Assembly: GCF_031877795.1 (NCBI RefSeq)
Contig: NC_133932.1
Coordinates: forward strand, 37,277,180 to 37,341,179
Reading direction: 5' to 3'
DNA length: 64,000 nt
Origin: Strix aluco
Taxonomy: Eukaryota; Chordata; Aves; Strigiformes; Strigidae
Shown: positions 35,801 to 47,848 of the stretch, piece after piece
Numbering within the stretch: the stretch's first letter is position 1
How the letters are laid out: the number at the start of each line of letters is the position of its first letter
The notes under the pieces: generated by a model
Databases searched by the model: none
Told to the model about the DNA's origin: nothing
The model's input: the letters and a program-made list of their open reading frames with translations, nothing else
Translations under genes and position numbers: made by a program

Positions 35801-37172
35801 GGGTAAATGGCTTTGGAAAATTGACTAAAATTCTCTATACACTGCCCATCAGATGAAGATTTGAGCTGTGTACTGGTCAGAAGATACAACATTATGACAA
35901 AGTCAATGCCCTTAAACATTATCAGGCCCTGCAACACAATCATTTATGTTGGTAAACTATAGGGATACTTCCTGACCTAAATTTAGTATTGCTGTTAGCA
36001 CTATCCCTAAATAACTTTGGGGCATGATTTGATAGGTAGAGCATTTCATACCCAAAAGGTAGCTTGCACAGAGCCACCTTGTTTTGGAAGGTGAGTCAGT
36101 TTACCAGCACAGTCGCAGACTAGTCTGCATCTTCTGGTATCAGTGCTTGGCAATATTTCTGGTCATATTTAATTTACCAGTGTAGATTCGGTCTATGTTG
36201 ATCCTTTGTTAAAACAGGTTTAGAAGTGAGTTCAATTCTTCTATTCATTCAGTGCTAGTGTCAAACATGGAGTACCCTGTTGTCTTGTAGGGAGAAGAGC
36301 AGCTGAGATATACGTTTATGGCAACTGAGTTTACATAGTTAATTCGCTAAGCAAAGCCAAAGTCTCAGTCAACCCACTGCCAAAAAAAAATGTTTCCATG
36401 TTAGCTAAAAAAATGTAATTTGGCACTGAAATCCAACCAGCCTACAAGGCCCTATGGTAAATGGGATAACTTCTTCCCCTCTTTTTTTTTTTTTTTTAAT
36501 TGAAATCAGACTTTTTTTATTTAGCCATTGCAGAGGGGTGTAGGAGTGACTAAACACAAGGACTGAATCTTTAAGGAGAATAATAAGCATGCCTAATAAC
36601 AAAAAAAGATACATAGTATGTATGTATATACATATATATGCACACTTTTTATATTTATGTATAACTATATTTTATATAAAAATATTTTTATTTAAAATAA
36701 AATGTTATATGACTGTTTTAAATTATATTGGGATTCCAAATCAAGACTCTTAGACCATGCTCCTCTTTCATAAGCTGAAGAAGTCAGTAGGAATAGCACA
36801 TGTGATGCAAATATAGACTTACACAAGGATTGCTAGAAACAACTTTATTTATGCACTTCAGTGAGTTCTCTGGGTTAACAGCTGAAAGGACTTTGATCAG
36901 AGGACTGGTACATTTCTGAAGTAAAGGCACAAAATCTCCAAGGGATGCCAGTCCCATACAACACTATGTTTGGACAAAGCCAGCATTCACACCACTGAGA
37001 GGACCCTCTGAAATGCAGGATGTACCCTAAGAACACCATGTATCAGGACTAAAAGTGCACACAAAAATGTATATGAAATAGTTCAGCCTGAAGTAATATG
37101 GGAGAAGAAATCTGCTGAGGTCTTGGTGGAAGAGATGTAAACCCACCTGTGAATGTCTCCTATTCAAAGCTG
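29831..37172. other. Intergenic, no gene recognised
   Basis: Mostly AT-rich DNA with A or T homopolymers (about 33824-33840 and 36482-36497) and a very AT-rich stretch with TATA/TGTA repeats (about 36610-36715). A 166-codon frame (30121-30621) was read and is not recognised. No RNA gene or complete mobile element is seen. Confidence 0.5.
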
Positions 37173-37411
37173 CATCAGGTGAGGTTCAGACTTGACATAT
37201 AGTTACTGAGAGGGTGTTCAAACCCTGGAACGGGCCTCCTAGAGAGGTGGTCGATGCCCTGAGCCTGTCAGTGTTTAAGAGGCAGTTGGACAATGCCCTT
37301 AACAACACGCTTTAACTTTTGGTCCGTCCTGAATTGGTCAGGCAATTGGACTAGATGATTGTTGTAGGTCCCTTCCACTGAACTATTCTATTCTATTCTA
37401 GTCTAGTCTAT
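37173..37411 (+). repeat. CR1 LINE 3' end with pentameric tail
   Basis: A clear CR1 3' end: GGTTCAGACTTGACATA, GAGAGGGTGTTCAAACCCTGG, GGGCCTCCTAGAGAGGTGG, GGCAATTGGACTAGATGATTG, GTAGGTCCCTTCCACTGAAC, ending in about six ATTCT/AGTCT-type pentamers (37385-37411). It is severely 5'-truncated, as is usual for CR1, with a small internal deletion near 37200. No coding capacity remains. Low decay makes it one of the younger repeats here. The tail and 3' UTR type suggest a CR1-J-like group common in non-galliform birds, a memory-based guess. Confidence 0.9.
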
Positions 37412-40400
37412 TAGGACCTAAAAAGTCAGTGCAGGAAATAAAACATGTGAACACCTCTACAACAGTATGTAGGCTTACAGCTAAGAAAAGCTTATCCCAT
37501 ACTGTGCAGGATTTCAGTCTTGGAAATGATGGCTTCATCTTAATTACAAGCAAAGCCTCAAGATCTTCAAAATTCTTCTAAAACTTGTCTGTTCTGTGAC
37601 AATTTGATGATTTTGTTCCCGTCTTCAGAAAAGGACATGGAGGAAACAATGGACCTGGGCAGGTTCCTTTGGAAAGCGGTCTCAAGGAGGGCATCCTGGG
37701 ATCTATCAGCACCGTGCCACGGGGGAGCTGAGGGCAGCCTGGCACAGGGCAGGAGCCAGCCCTCCTTTGAGCAGAGTTTGGGTCAGGCGAGGGTCTCCGG
37801 GACTGAATCATCGTGAGAGCCCAGGGCAGGCGTGGGAGATGCAGTCCACGTGCCTGTGGCGGAATTTGAACCCTTGTTGCGCCTGTGTCCCTGCACTGCA
37901 GCAGATAAACAATGTTAAGGACTTAATAGCTGCCAATAACCTTTTATTGTCTGCAAAGTGTTTTCAGAAAAAGCTGATTTTGAGTGAATATAATCTTTCC
38001 GGGAAAAGCAAGCCCAATCCAGTAATTATCTTTGACAGTTAAATCAGCCCTTAACTTACTTGAAAGTGGTGATGAAGGAACAAGCCTTTGCAAGCTAAAG
38101 CCTTTCTGGAGCACGCGGAACCTGTTTCTTGCCCTCTAAGAATAGCATCCCTCCTCGTCAGCGTTCCCTAGAGACTTGAAACATTACCAAAAGAGACCTG
38201 CAGAAACAGCCTCTGTGTATGTGTAAGGAGAGGCACTGCATCTTTGCCAGCCTATCTGCTCAGCTAAACTCTGGAAGATCATTAAAACTTGACAAAACTT
38301 GTTACAAGCAGTTTATAATGTCCAGAAATATTTTTTTAATTTGCAGTGGGGGAGAGGAGGCAGGAGCCCTGCAAGGAAGATGTCCAGCACTAACCTCCTG
38401 CAGTGACCCGCTGCCAAGAGCCAGTGTGGCCAAAGACCGACCCCCCAGGCACCAGAGGTAGTTTCCCCTCTCCTGCTGCACCCATGCCCTGGGGGCCGAA
38501 CTGGCACATGGTGTCAGCATAGGCTCCAGCTGCTACAATCTGCAGTTATTCTCCTCTCACCCTGACAGTGCCAGAAAATGGGATGGAGAAGACTTCTGTT
38601 GCCCGCTGGCGGCCCTCTTTACCAGTCCAGTCCCCAGACTGGGATTTCTGCCCTCTGAATGTCTCCCTTGATAACACCCACAGATCATGCACTGATCAGC
38701 AAGACTGAAGGCATCTGGGCAGCTTAATAAAGCTGGCCTCTGCCTCCAGTTTTGGAGGCTGACCTCATGCTGGCAGCAGCTGAACCCTCCCTGGCAATGG
38801 CTGGGACTGGCCCAAGTTTTCAAGGAGAGCTCACACAGTGAGGTCACTCCAGCTGAGCTGCCCCCTCACAGCACATTTTCCAAAACAACCAAAAGAAGGT
38901 GACTAAGTCTGTTTTGGTTTGAGGAGTACCATTAGATACTGTCCATCCATTGTAGAGCATTTCATTGACCTTGCTGCAGGACTCTGTGACCTGCTCAAAT
39001 CCAGCCTCATGTCAAAACCCCGTTGAGCCTATTTGTGCTCCCCTCAGCCAGGCCTCGCTCTCTCCCACCCGTATGACGCAGGCACAGGTGGTGAAAGAGG
39101 GGACCCTCTATTGCTGGCATGCACCGAGTTGATGCTCACAGGGTGGCAATCAAGGAGCCCATGCCAGCAGCACCCCTGCCATGGGTAGCAGGGCACATGT
39201 GGAAGATGGTGGCTGGAGCCAGATTCCATTATGAGGCAGGAATTACTGAAGCAGCACCTACTTGCAGACGCATAAAGTATAGGCAAAGGTGTGTCAACTT
39301 TTACATTACTCCCTGACTTTCATAAATCCGTTTGATGAGTTGCCTCAGAAGTGAGGCTTAGCACCCAAGGTCCTGACCTGTGAGTAAATTCAGGACAGGG
39401 AGCAGCCTTGTCCTCAGAATGGCTGAGGGCAGTCGGCAGCACAAAGCGTGCCGGCTTTCCATTTCTCTGTCTGAAGGGGCAAAGGTTTCAGCCCTCATTC
39501 ATTGCCTGAATCATAACGCTATCACTGTCTGGGCTCTTATCTTCAGCCAGTTGCATACAGCCTTCTTGCTGCCTATTTGAACTTCCTTCCTCACCATCCA
39601 TCTGGACACACCTGGGAGGTCCAAGCCCCGGGGCTGGGAGCAGGTGTAGAGGGAGGCTGGGGTGGCTGCCCTGCCTGCAGCCCTGCCCCATCCCAAGGAG
39701 TTGGGCAAAGAACGGGGCTGGGCAGAGGGAGTGGGGTCCCTGAGCTGCACGGTGCCCTTCTGCTCCATGTCCTGGGACTTCCAGGTCAAGTGGCAGCATA
39801 GCAACATGTTAATACTGATAAAGTGTTGAGAGCATCGCGGAAAGCAGCTCAAAGATTACCCAAGCTGGCATTTAGCTGCTGTCAGCACCTGCATGTTGCC
39901 TGGTGGATGCTTTATAATCAAGCATTAGCAGCTATCATTAGAGCTTCATCTTTTCTCAATGTTTATTTACAGGTTGGAGAGGGTTTAAATGCAATTGGGA
40001 AGCATGTGGACAGGCTTCTGGCAGAGAGAAAAAGAGTAAGAATGAGATCTGGTGGCAAAATTGAACTGCTTTCAAGAGAAAGAGAAGGGAAAAAAGAAAA
40101 TAAACCCCACAACCCACAGAATCCCCATGCCAGCAGAACGCTGATTTCTTTCATCCTGGTGGGGCAGGCTCCTTGTGGGCACAGCTCCTGGCCGGCTGCC
40201 CAGCAGCGTAGGTGGTGTGCTCTCTACAAGAGTTCAGGGCTGCCAGATGAGCCGTATCACCTACAGAGGGAACTTTGTCCTTTCAGCGGCAAACTGCTTG
40301 CCTCTCTCGAGCAAGCAGGGGTGTCCTGGCTAATCCCTTATAAAGCAAAAAACAGGAAGCTGCCAGTGTAGCTCACCCTGACAAGGAATGATTTAATCTC
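37412..40400. other. Intergenic; possible regulatory DNA, unproven ORF
   Basis: Includes an AT-rich stretch with SOX/forkhead-like motifs (about 37900-38060) and a 182-codon plus frame (39823-40371) that no known family explains. That frame contains TTTATTTACAG/GTTGGA near 39970, an acceptor-like site. Nothing here is supported strongly enough to call a gene. Confidence 0.4.
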
Positions 40401-43400
40401 CATTCAGGGTGAAGGACAGAGGTGCCCCAGGGTGCATGGGAGGGCCAGGGCAGGCTCGGAGGTGGCCAGAGGCAACAGAAAGTGACTGTGGAAGTGGCCA
40501 GATGGGGAACAGTCATTTTGGGAGCAAGGCCCAGAGTGGTTTGCATCCAGCATAGCAATACAAAGCTCATCACTACTGAATATCCAAAGGCTAGACACAA
40601 GCAATTGTAGCTGTGCCCTGAGCTGGCGGGACATAAGCCAGCCCAGCTCCAAGCCCTGCTTGGCTCTCCAGCTGCTCAGATAGTAAGGGACGACAAGCTA
40701 AGAGCTTGTTAGCGAGGCTAACAGAGTTTCTGTTTCGTGCATTTCGTACTGTCATATTGATGGTGCCATACCAAGAGATCACAGTGTCACGTTGCACTAT
40801 CCCAGTGCCACACGTAGCAGGGTTTGTCTGAGGAAGAAATGTCCTGACACACCTGTTGCAAAGAAAACTGAACTATGATACTGCTGGCCATGCCAAGGTA
40901 TACAGTAGAAGTACTGTCTACGCCTTTTCTGGATCTGAAGGAGGTGAAACTGTGACCTAACATGCTCTGCACATGTCATGGGACTGCACTAAGTCATACA
41001 GGCTGTGTCATTTCATTCACTTATCTCCTGTGATTCATTCACTACTAAGGAGGCCTATGTAAATGCTCACTGCTCTTTACATATTGGTGAAGAAAAGTGT
41101 TCTCCACAAGCTGCGACACAGTATTTTCAGCTGACCAAGCAATCTACATGTGTAAAATCCAAGACAGGGCTATGCAAAGTAGACATAATGGGTACATCAA
41201 AACCCTTATCCATGGGTAAGAAGCCACTGGAGTGGGAAGCAGTTAAATATCCCTGACGGTGGCTGAGATCGCTCACCACAGAGATGTGAGGTGGCTGAAC
41301 ATGGCCTGGCTCCACACCACACACGATTACTCCTCAGTTACCTGGCCAGCTCTTCCTTATGTGGCTCCTGCTAGATGCTTACCTCACGCGCAGCCACATC
41401 CCTGGGACCAGTTAGCACCAATGATTTGACCACATGTGGTGTCTCCCTGTCCGTGCCACGGCCATGGGAACAGTTTGGTTCTCTCTCCCCGTGACTCTGA
41501 ACAACATCCCATGTTTCCTTCTCCATGTGTTTGGCAGAGGGGAACTCCAGCCCCCATGTAAAAAGTATGCAGATTTTTCTCTTTGCTTCATCATGAAAAT
41601 GAGAGATGCTTTAAAGTCCCCAGCATTTTCATTTGCTGAGCACACATTTGTAAAGGCCAGGGTCATTGAAAACAAATATATCTGCCATGAAAAAAAGCCA
41701 GAATGAAAAATCCCAAATAGTTGTGCTACACACTTATCCCATAGCCCATGAGAGCAGCACCAAGAACCATCGTTCTTCCCCCCCAGCTCAGGTCACAGTG
41801 CAGCATCAGCCCACCACCCAGAAATCCTGAAAGAACTGTTTTTCTCTCTCCACATATGTGAATAAAAATGGCCAGCTACATGCCTGGCAGGTCATGAAGG
41901 TGGGAAACATAGCTCTCAGAGGAACTAGGTGAAGCCTATGGAGACAGCTTACACATACGGTCCAAAGAAATGAAAAAGCTGACACTCTCTGGACAGAAGT
42001 CACATCTCACTTATTGGGGTTTTTTCGCCTTCAGCACATGTAGTCATGCACCTGTCTGCAGCCACAGTGAAACTTGGGCTTGAAGGGGGGACCCTCAAAA
42101 GCATCTCAAACTCTTCTTCCTTCAAGCTGGAAAAGAAATAACAGAGAAGTCAACAATCTCTTATTCTGCCCTGTATTATTCTTAAATACTTGGGAAGTGT
42201 GCCACAGCTTGGAAGGAAAAAAATCCTTGGTCTAAGCAGTAGCTTTTGCTGTCGTGCAGTGCTGTTGCCCTGACGAACATGAAGAGAGGTCCTGGGGAAT
42301 GCAGTGGTGATGACAGGGTGGTGGCTGCACGGGCACAAGTGGGGCTGTGCGGGCTGTGTCCCAGAGTCCCCACAGCATGAGGACTGTGACTGAAGCTAGC
42401 ATGAGCCCACCAGCTCCCACAAGGAGGCTCCAAGAAGCCTACTGTGGTTGAGGGATGCATTCAAGTAACCTGTGGCTAATTGTCACACTTGTTAGTTTGC
42501 TCTTTGAAAGTATTTTTTAAAATCTTTTAAAAATAGGCCCTGGAAACTAAAATAGCTGCTGTCTGAGACTCCTGCATTGCTCCTGAAGACTGTGCAGACA
42601 GGAAGAGTTATTCCTGCAGCCAGGTGTGTAGCACATAAGACACACTGTACTATACAGATACTGGCTTTTTTAAATGAAGCCAGCTGTCTGCAAACAGATC
42701 AGATGATAGATAGATAGGTCTTCACTCAGGGTATAGTGCCACTAGGTCAAAATAGCTGTTTCTTCAGTTTCTTCTACATTCACAGGGATGGACTATATGC
42801 AGGATTTCAATATTTGCAGTTCTAAACAGGACTTGTACTTCTAAGTTAGGGTAAGTAAGTAACAGTAAGTATCTAGATTTTCAGAAATGTCAACCAGAGC
42901 AAAAACCCATCCATTTCCTTCTGCTCCTACCCAATGCAGAGTTCCTAAGTCCTTAAGCTCCGGATCATCAGCCCTGGCCCTGATTTTCAAACATGTCCAT
43001 AAAAGTCAAAGGCAAGCCTGGCACCTTCTTTTACCTGCTGTAAAGAGCTTAACAAAATGCACCCATTTAGACAAAAAAAAAAAGAAAAATTATGGCCTTC
43101 AAATCTCCACTGCCTAAAAGAGTTTGCCAACACTCTTCGGCTGCCTTCCTGGGAACATTTAATGACAGTTTGCTTTGCTCTAAATGCATGGGTAATATAT
43201 AATCCTTGTGCCACCACTTGCTTTGAGCGTTCTTCATGACTGGAGGCATTTTTTTCCTTCTTGCTTTTGATCTCACCGAGACTGTTATTCCTGTAGTAGC
43301 AAAGCTATTTGTCCTTTTAAGTAAGCATGTGGTAATCCAGCAAATTCCATGATTCATAATGAAATTGGCTTCAGTCTACAGGAGTTTAATGGTTGTCTCA

Positions 43401-46400
43401 ACCCAGTACAACTGGCAATTTTGGCACAGAGCAGCTGCAACCCCTCCTTGAAGTAATAACATCTAAAGTGTCGGACAAACTGGGTAGTTGATGATAACCA
43501 GTATAAAACATGATATATAGCATAGCTCTGGGTAAATTAGAGTGCACTTTAATTTGAGCTTGTGCAACCATGTTTAGCAGCAGTCGGCGTTTTGACTGTG
43601 TTAGTTGTAAAATTAATATTACAATTGGACTTGACTCTTAAAGATCAGCTTTGAATCTTTTAAGACCACCAGCCATGCTGTGCACTGAATTAGACCAAGA
43701 CATATGGGAAAAAAAGTGTATTTATGGTGATGTTCATTAATTACAGAACAAAAGGTGTTCAAACTTATGCTGCATGGGGAACTGTAATATATTTAAACTA
43801 TAATTTTTTTCTTAGGTGATATATGTTTCTTTTGCATTATATACTTTCTATATTATTACAATATATTTATGTCTTTGTATTTAAATAAAAAATCTGGGAA
43901 GATGTGCCAGCACTACAGTCCACAAAACTTAGCCTGATGCCCTTTTAGGCAAACAGAGTCCCTTCATCATGCACTACATTAAATGCACTTGCTGTGCTCC
44001 TAGCACTGTTAAAACCTATGTTTGAAGTGGCATTAGTTTCAGTCCAGTGTCCCACAGCATTTTATTAAACCTGCCATGCAATGAAACCACCTGCTAACCC
44101 TAATCTGCAACAAAGAACCTGCCCCCTGATTCAGAATCCATTACATACCATGGTTTATAAATCATAGTTGGTTGAGGGATATTTTTACTTGTAGGAGGAA
44201 AAAAATAGCCTATTTCTAGCTGTTACTGAGTATATACAGCTTGCTGGGTACGGTGAGTGAAGCCGAGCCAGTCCTTTGTTTCCTTTGATCCATTAAAGTC
44301 TGAGCCCATTTCCTTCTGTCAGAGCAACATCACAAGCAGCAGCGTTCAAAGCAATGTTTGTTTTCTCACCCCCTGTTTATGCTTCGGCTTTCTCAAGGAT
44401 GTTCCTGTCGCGTTGAAACTTCCCAGGATTAATTTTAGCTCATAAGTGATTTTTTTTCTTGGAAAGCCATAACCAACAAGCGCCTTAACAAGTACTCTTG
44501 GTACTCTAAGAATGGACACTGCGTCCCTTTAAAAGAAAAAAATGCCTTTGTGCTTCAGCTACTCCAGGGGAAAAAATAGCCCGTCCTTAAATGAGCTTGG
44601 GTGAAATTGGAAAAGACCTGCCAGAAGTGTTAAAGGGAGACTTGGGAGGAAGAGGAGACAGAGTGTGAGTGTTGAGAATATCTGTGCACAAAGAGTTACA
44701 TGTTTTGTGTGCTTGTTTACTATTTTCACAGGCTCAGCTAAAGATGGAGGGAGCAAAAGTTGTGTCCAGCACAACACAAAACCAGGTCTTCTGGTGGTGG
44801 TTCTTATCCTGACTGGTGTCAGTTTAGCTCTAAAGTAAAAATGAGCATATGGATCTCCTTGAGACTTTAAAAACACCCACAAAATCTGTAAGCAAATACA
44901 AAGATTTACCCAAACACTGCTGGTTTTGGCATCTTCATCTTCCTGCAAAACAGCTTTCATCTGAGCGATGCTGACTGCCTGATGCCTGCACTAGACCCAG
45001 GCAGCCAGCACTCACTTTTGTCACCAGTTTCATATTCACCACCTAAGTTGGGGAGAAGCATTAGTGCTTCCAGGAGGCACTGGGGGATCAACCTTTACCG
45101 GGAGCAGCCGGCGCAGGTGCTCAGCGCCCATGCATGGGCACCCTGGGTCTGGCTGCTCCTACCTGTTCAGGTTAGCCAGGGTGAGTTCTAACCCACAGCA
45201 CCGCACAGCTGATGCTCTCCTTTCAGCCTTGGCTTGCAGTCTGAAGGCTTTTTTCCCCTCTGCTGATTTTTCTAGATGGAAATCCCTTTCTCCTCCTCGG
45301 GCACATTCACCTGGAGTGATGAACTCAAAGCAAAACCCACCTTTGCATCGCCAGCGGTGGTGCTTTTTTGATGGTGAAAACCTGGATCAGAAGATTGCTG
45401 GGGTGCTGGGGAGCTGGTCCAGAGTGGGGGAAGTGGGTAGGCTGAAGCCAGTCAGCTGGAGGGTGGCTGTTGAGGAATAGCCACTCGATGAATAAGCATA
45501 CCAGCATGTCTGCGGTCCTGGCCAAAGCCTCAGAGACATGATTGTGCTATACCCTGTGTGGGCTGGGGTTTTTTCTCCTTTTTTTTTTTTTTTATTTTTT
45601 ACATAAGAGCCACACTAGGATTAATACTGTGTGGGTGCTGCTGCGGTTTGCTGGGACTCAGTTTGTTTGTTTTGTGTATCCATCCTCAGCCTGCATGGGT
45701 CCATCTTCTCAAAGTGTGGGTTTGCACTTCAGGTTCAATGGAGGTCCAAAGGCTGCCAGGGCTCCCATGAAGCTCACCATGATTTGCTCACCTTGGGCAG
45801 CTTGCAAGCACCATTCGCCTTTAGTAACACATCCTAAGTGATGATAAATGAGAGTTTCTATTAAAAATATGCCAACAACAACCTCCATTGCCTTCCAAAT
45901 ACATGCACCTGAGAGAGGACCTGAGAGGAAAAGCTCTACAAGACCCTCTTGGTGGTGTGGGACCCACTGTCACCTTGCCCTGTAGGGCATTAAGGAAACC
46001 ACAGAGGTGGGTACAAGTGTGGGGATGTTGGCTCTCCAGCTGGCTTGCCAAGGCGGAGATTGGTATTTTCTGCTGAAGGTTTTGGGTGCCACCCTTTTGT
46101 TCACAGCCTAGGTGAGCAAACGGAGCAAACCAGAAGACTTTCCTATTGGCTTGGGTGGTGCATCATTAACGCTGCAACCACCACATCCCTACAGTCTTCT
46201 AGCAAGGGGACATGGTGAAAAAATATTACAAAGGGAAACTGCGTTGCCTTTTCCAGGTGGTTTCCACTGTTTTCCTGTGAAACTCTGTGGTTTCCTCCCT
46301 TTTCCTAAGCCTTGGCCCTTGTGCAGGCATCCAGACCACAACGCAGGGAGGAGACGTCACTGCCGAGGCGTTGCTGGCTCTCCTCCACCCTTGTGCCACA

Positions 46401-47769
46401 GCGGGGAGTGCACAGCTCCCTGCGAAGTAATTACAGCCTTTAATTTTCAAAGATTATATATTTCAGCCATCTACAGAGTGGAGGAAGTTTGCTCTTCCTA
46501 CCAGCTCTCCACCCAGGAGCAGTTTATCTCCATCCACATAGGGCTGAAAAGGCACTTGAGCCATTTGCAAGTGTGGGCAGATCAGATAAAGGTCATTTAA
46601 CGCAGAAGAGGCAGAAGAATTGCCTCAGCCCACTGTCATGGCACCAGGGAAGAAAGGTCTTCCACACTGCTGGACGGCACCATGTCATCTTTTGGAGATC
46701 TTTCAAAATAAACTCCCAACAAATGCTATTCAAAAATCTGGACTAAGCAGATGATGCTGATACAACAAATATGTTATGACATATCTTTTTTTAATTTACT
46801 TAGGAACATAAATAGCTTTGTTAATTGCCATTCCTTTCAAAACATTGGAAGATGTAAACAGTGTTTGCCAGATCAGTGGGGAAATATATCTGAATTTCTG
46901 TGGTGACAAGGGACACCATGGTTTAACAAATACCACTTAAAAAGGGCTCTGCAGTTCTCAGAGTGGAAAATTATCTGTAATCGCCTTTATTTTTTACAAC
47001 TTGATCTTATCGTGAGTTCCCAGACCCATGATACCTACCACAAAGCCCCAGGTCGTAGAATTATGGAGAAGCAGAAGAACACAAGATTTTGTTTAAAACA
47101 AAAAGAGAACACAGGGAAAAGAAAAATAAATCTGTTTCTCCAGTGGCTGCAGAAATGATGTGGCCTGAGCTCACCCAAAGTCTCGGGGAACAAAAACACA
47201 CGAACAAAACTACATCTGTCCCCAGTTTCAAGCTGATTGTCACAGTTTTCTGGGGCTGGTTGATGGTGACACAGAAGGATGATGCACACCAGCCCCTGTC
47301 GTGGGTGCTGAAGACCTCACATGGAGAGACCAGCATAATATAATGAAACCATAAGGCACATGGAGACCCTGTCCCTCCCAGCCTGCTCCTTAGGTGGGGC
47401 TGAGATGACAGGTAGGAGGACCCCAGCCCCTCCCCACAGGCCAACAGCAGCGAAGGGGACAGACCGAGGAGGGCAGGGGATGGGGTGATCACCAGGGACA
47501 GTCCTGGGTGAACCAGACAGAGGCAGGTGCTGGTCTCAAATCTGCTAGTGGCGGTGGCAGGAGGTAGGCAACCAGGACTGTTGGCTGGGGATGGGGTGGG
47601 GCATTTCAGGAGGGGATGTCCCATGCCCCACAGGTCCACACCTGGATTTCAGGTTTCTTAAATGCCGGTGCAAAAGAGTCAGCTGAATACAGTCAGTGTC
47701 ACAGGGTTTATCCCTAATTCTGCTACAAGGAGTGTCTGCACATTATTTGGCCTTGATGTTACACCACAG
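40401..47769. other. Intergenic; candidate conserved non-coding stretches
   Basis: No protein gene recognised. The part from about 43100 to 44650 is AT-rich, has few repeats and is dense in homeobox, POU and TCF-like motifs, a texture typical of conserved non-coding elements. A GATA microsatellite of about four units lies near 42702-42717 and a T-run at about 45579-45600. Frames of up to 192 codons (minus, 47061-47639) are unrecognised. Confidence 0.4.
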
Positions 47770-47848
47770 GGCACTGCTCTGGGGTGGGGTGGGGGGGGAG
47801 AGTTTGACCAGAGGACCTCAGAGGTCCCTTCCAGCATACACAATTGCA
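47770..47848 (+). repeat. CR1 LINE 3' fragment
   Basis: AGTTTGACCAGAGGACCTCA, then GAGGTCCCTTCCAGCATACA and CAATTG, match the last part of CR1 (ttggactagatgacctctgaaggtcccttccaacctacacaattct, in pieces). It ends without the tandem tail. The 5' limit is uncertain and may lie as far up as 47700. Confidence 0.6.
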
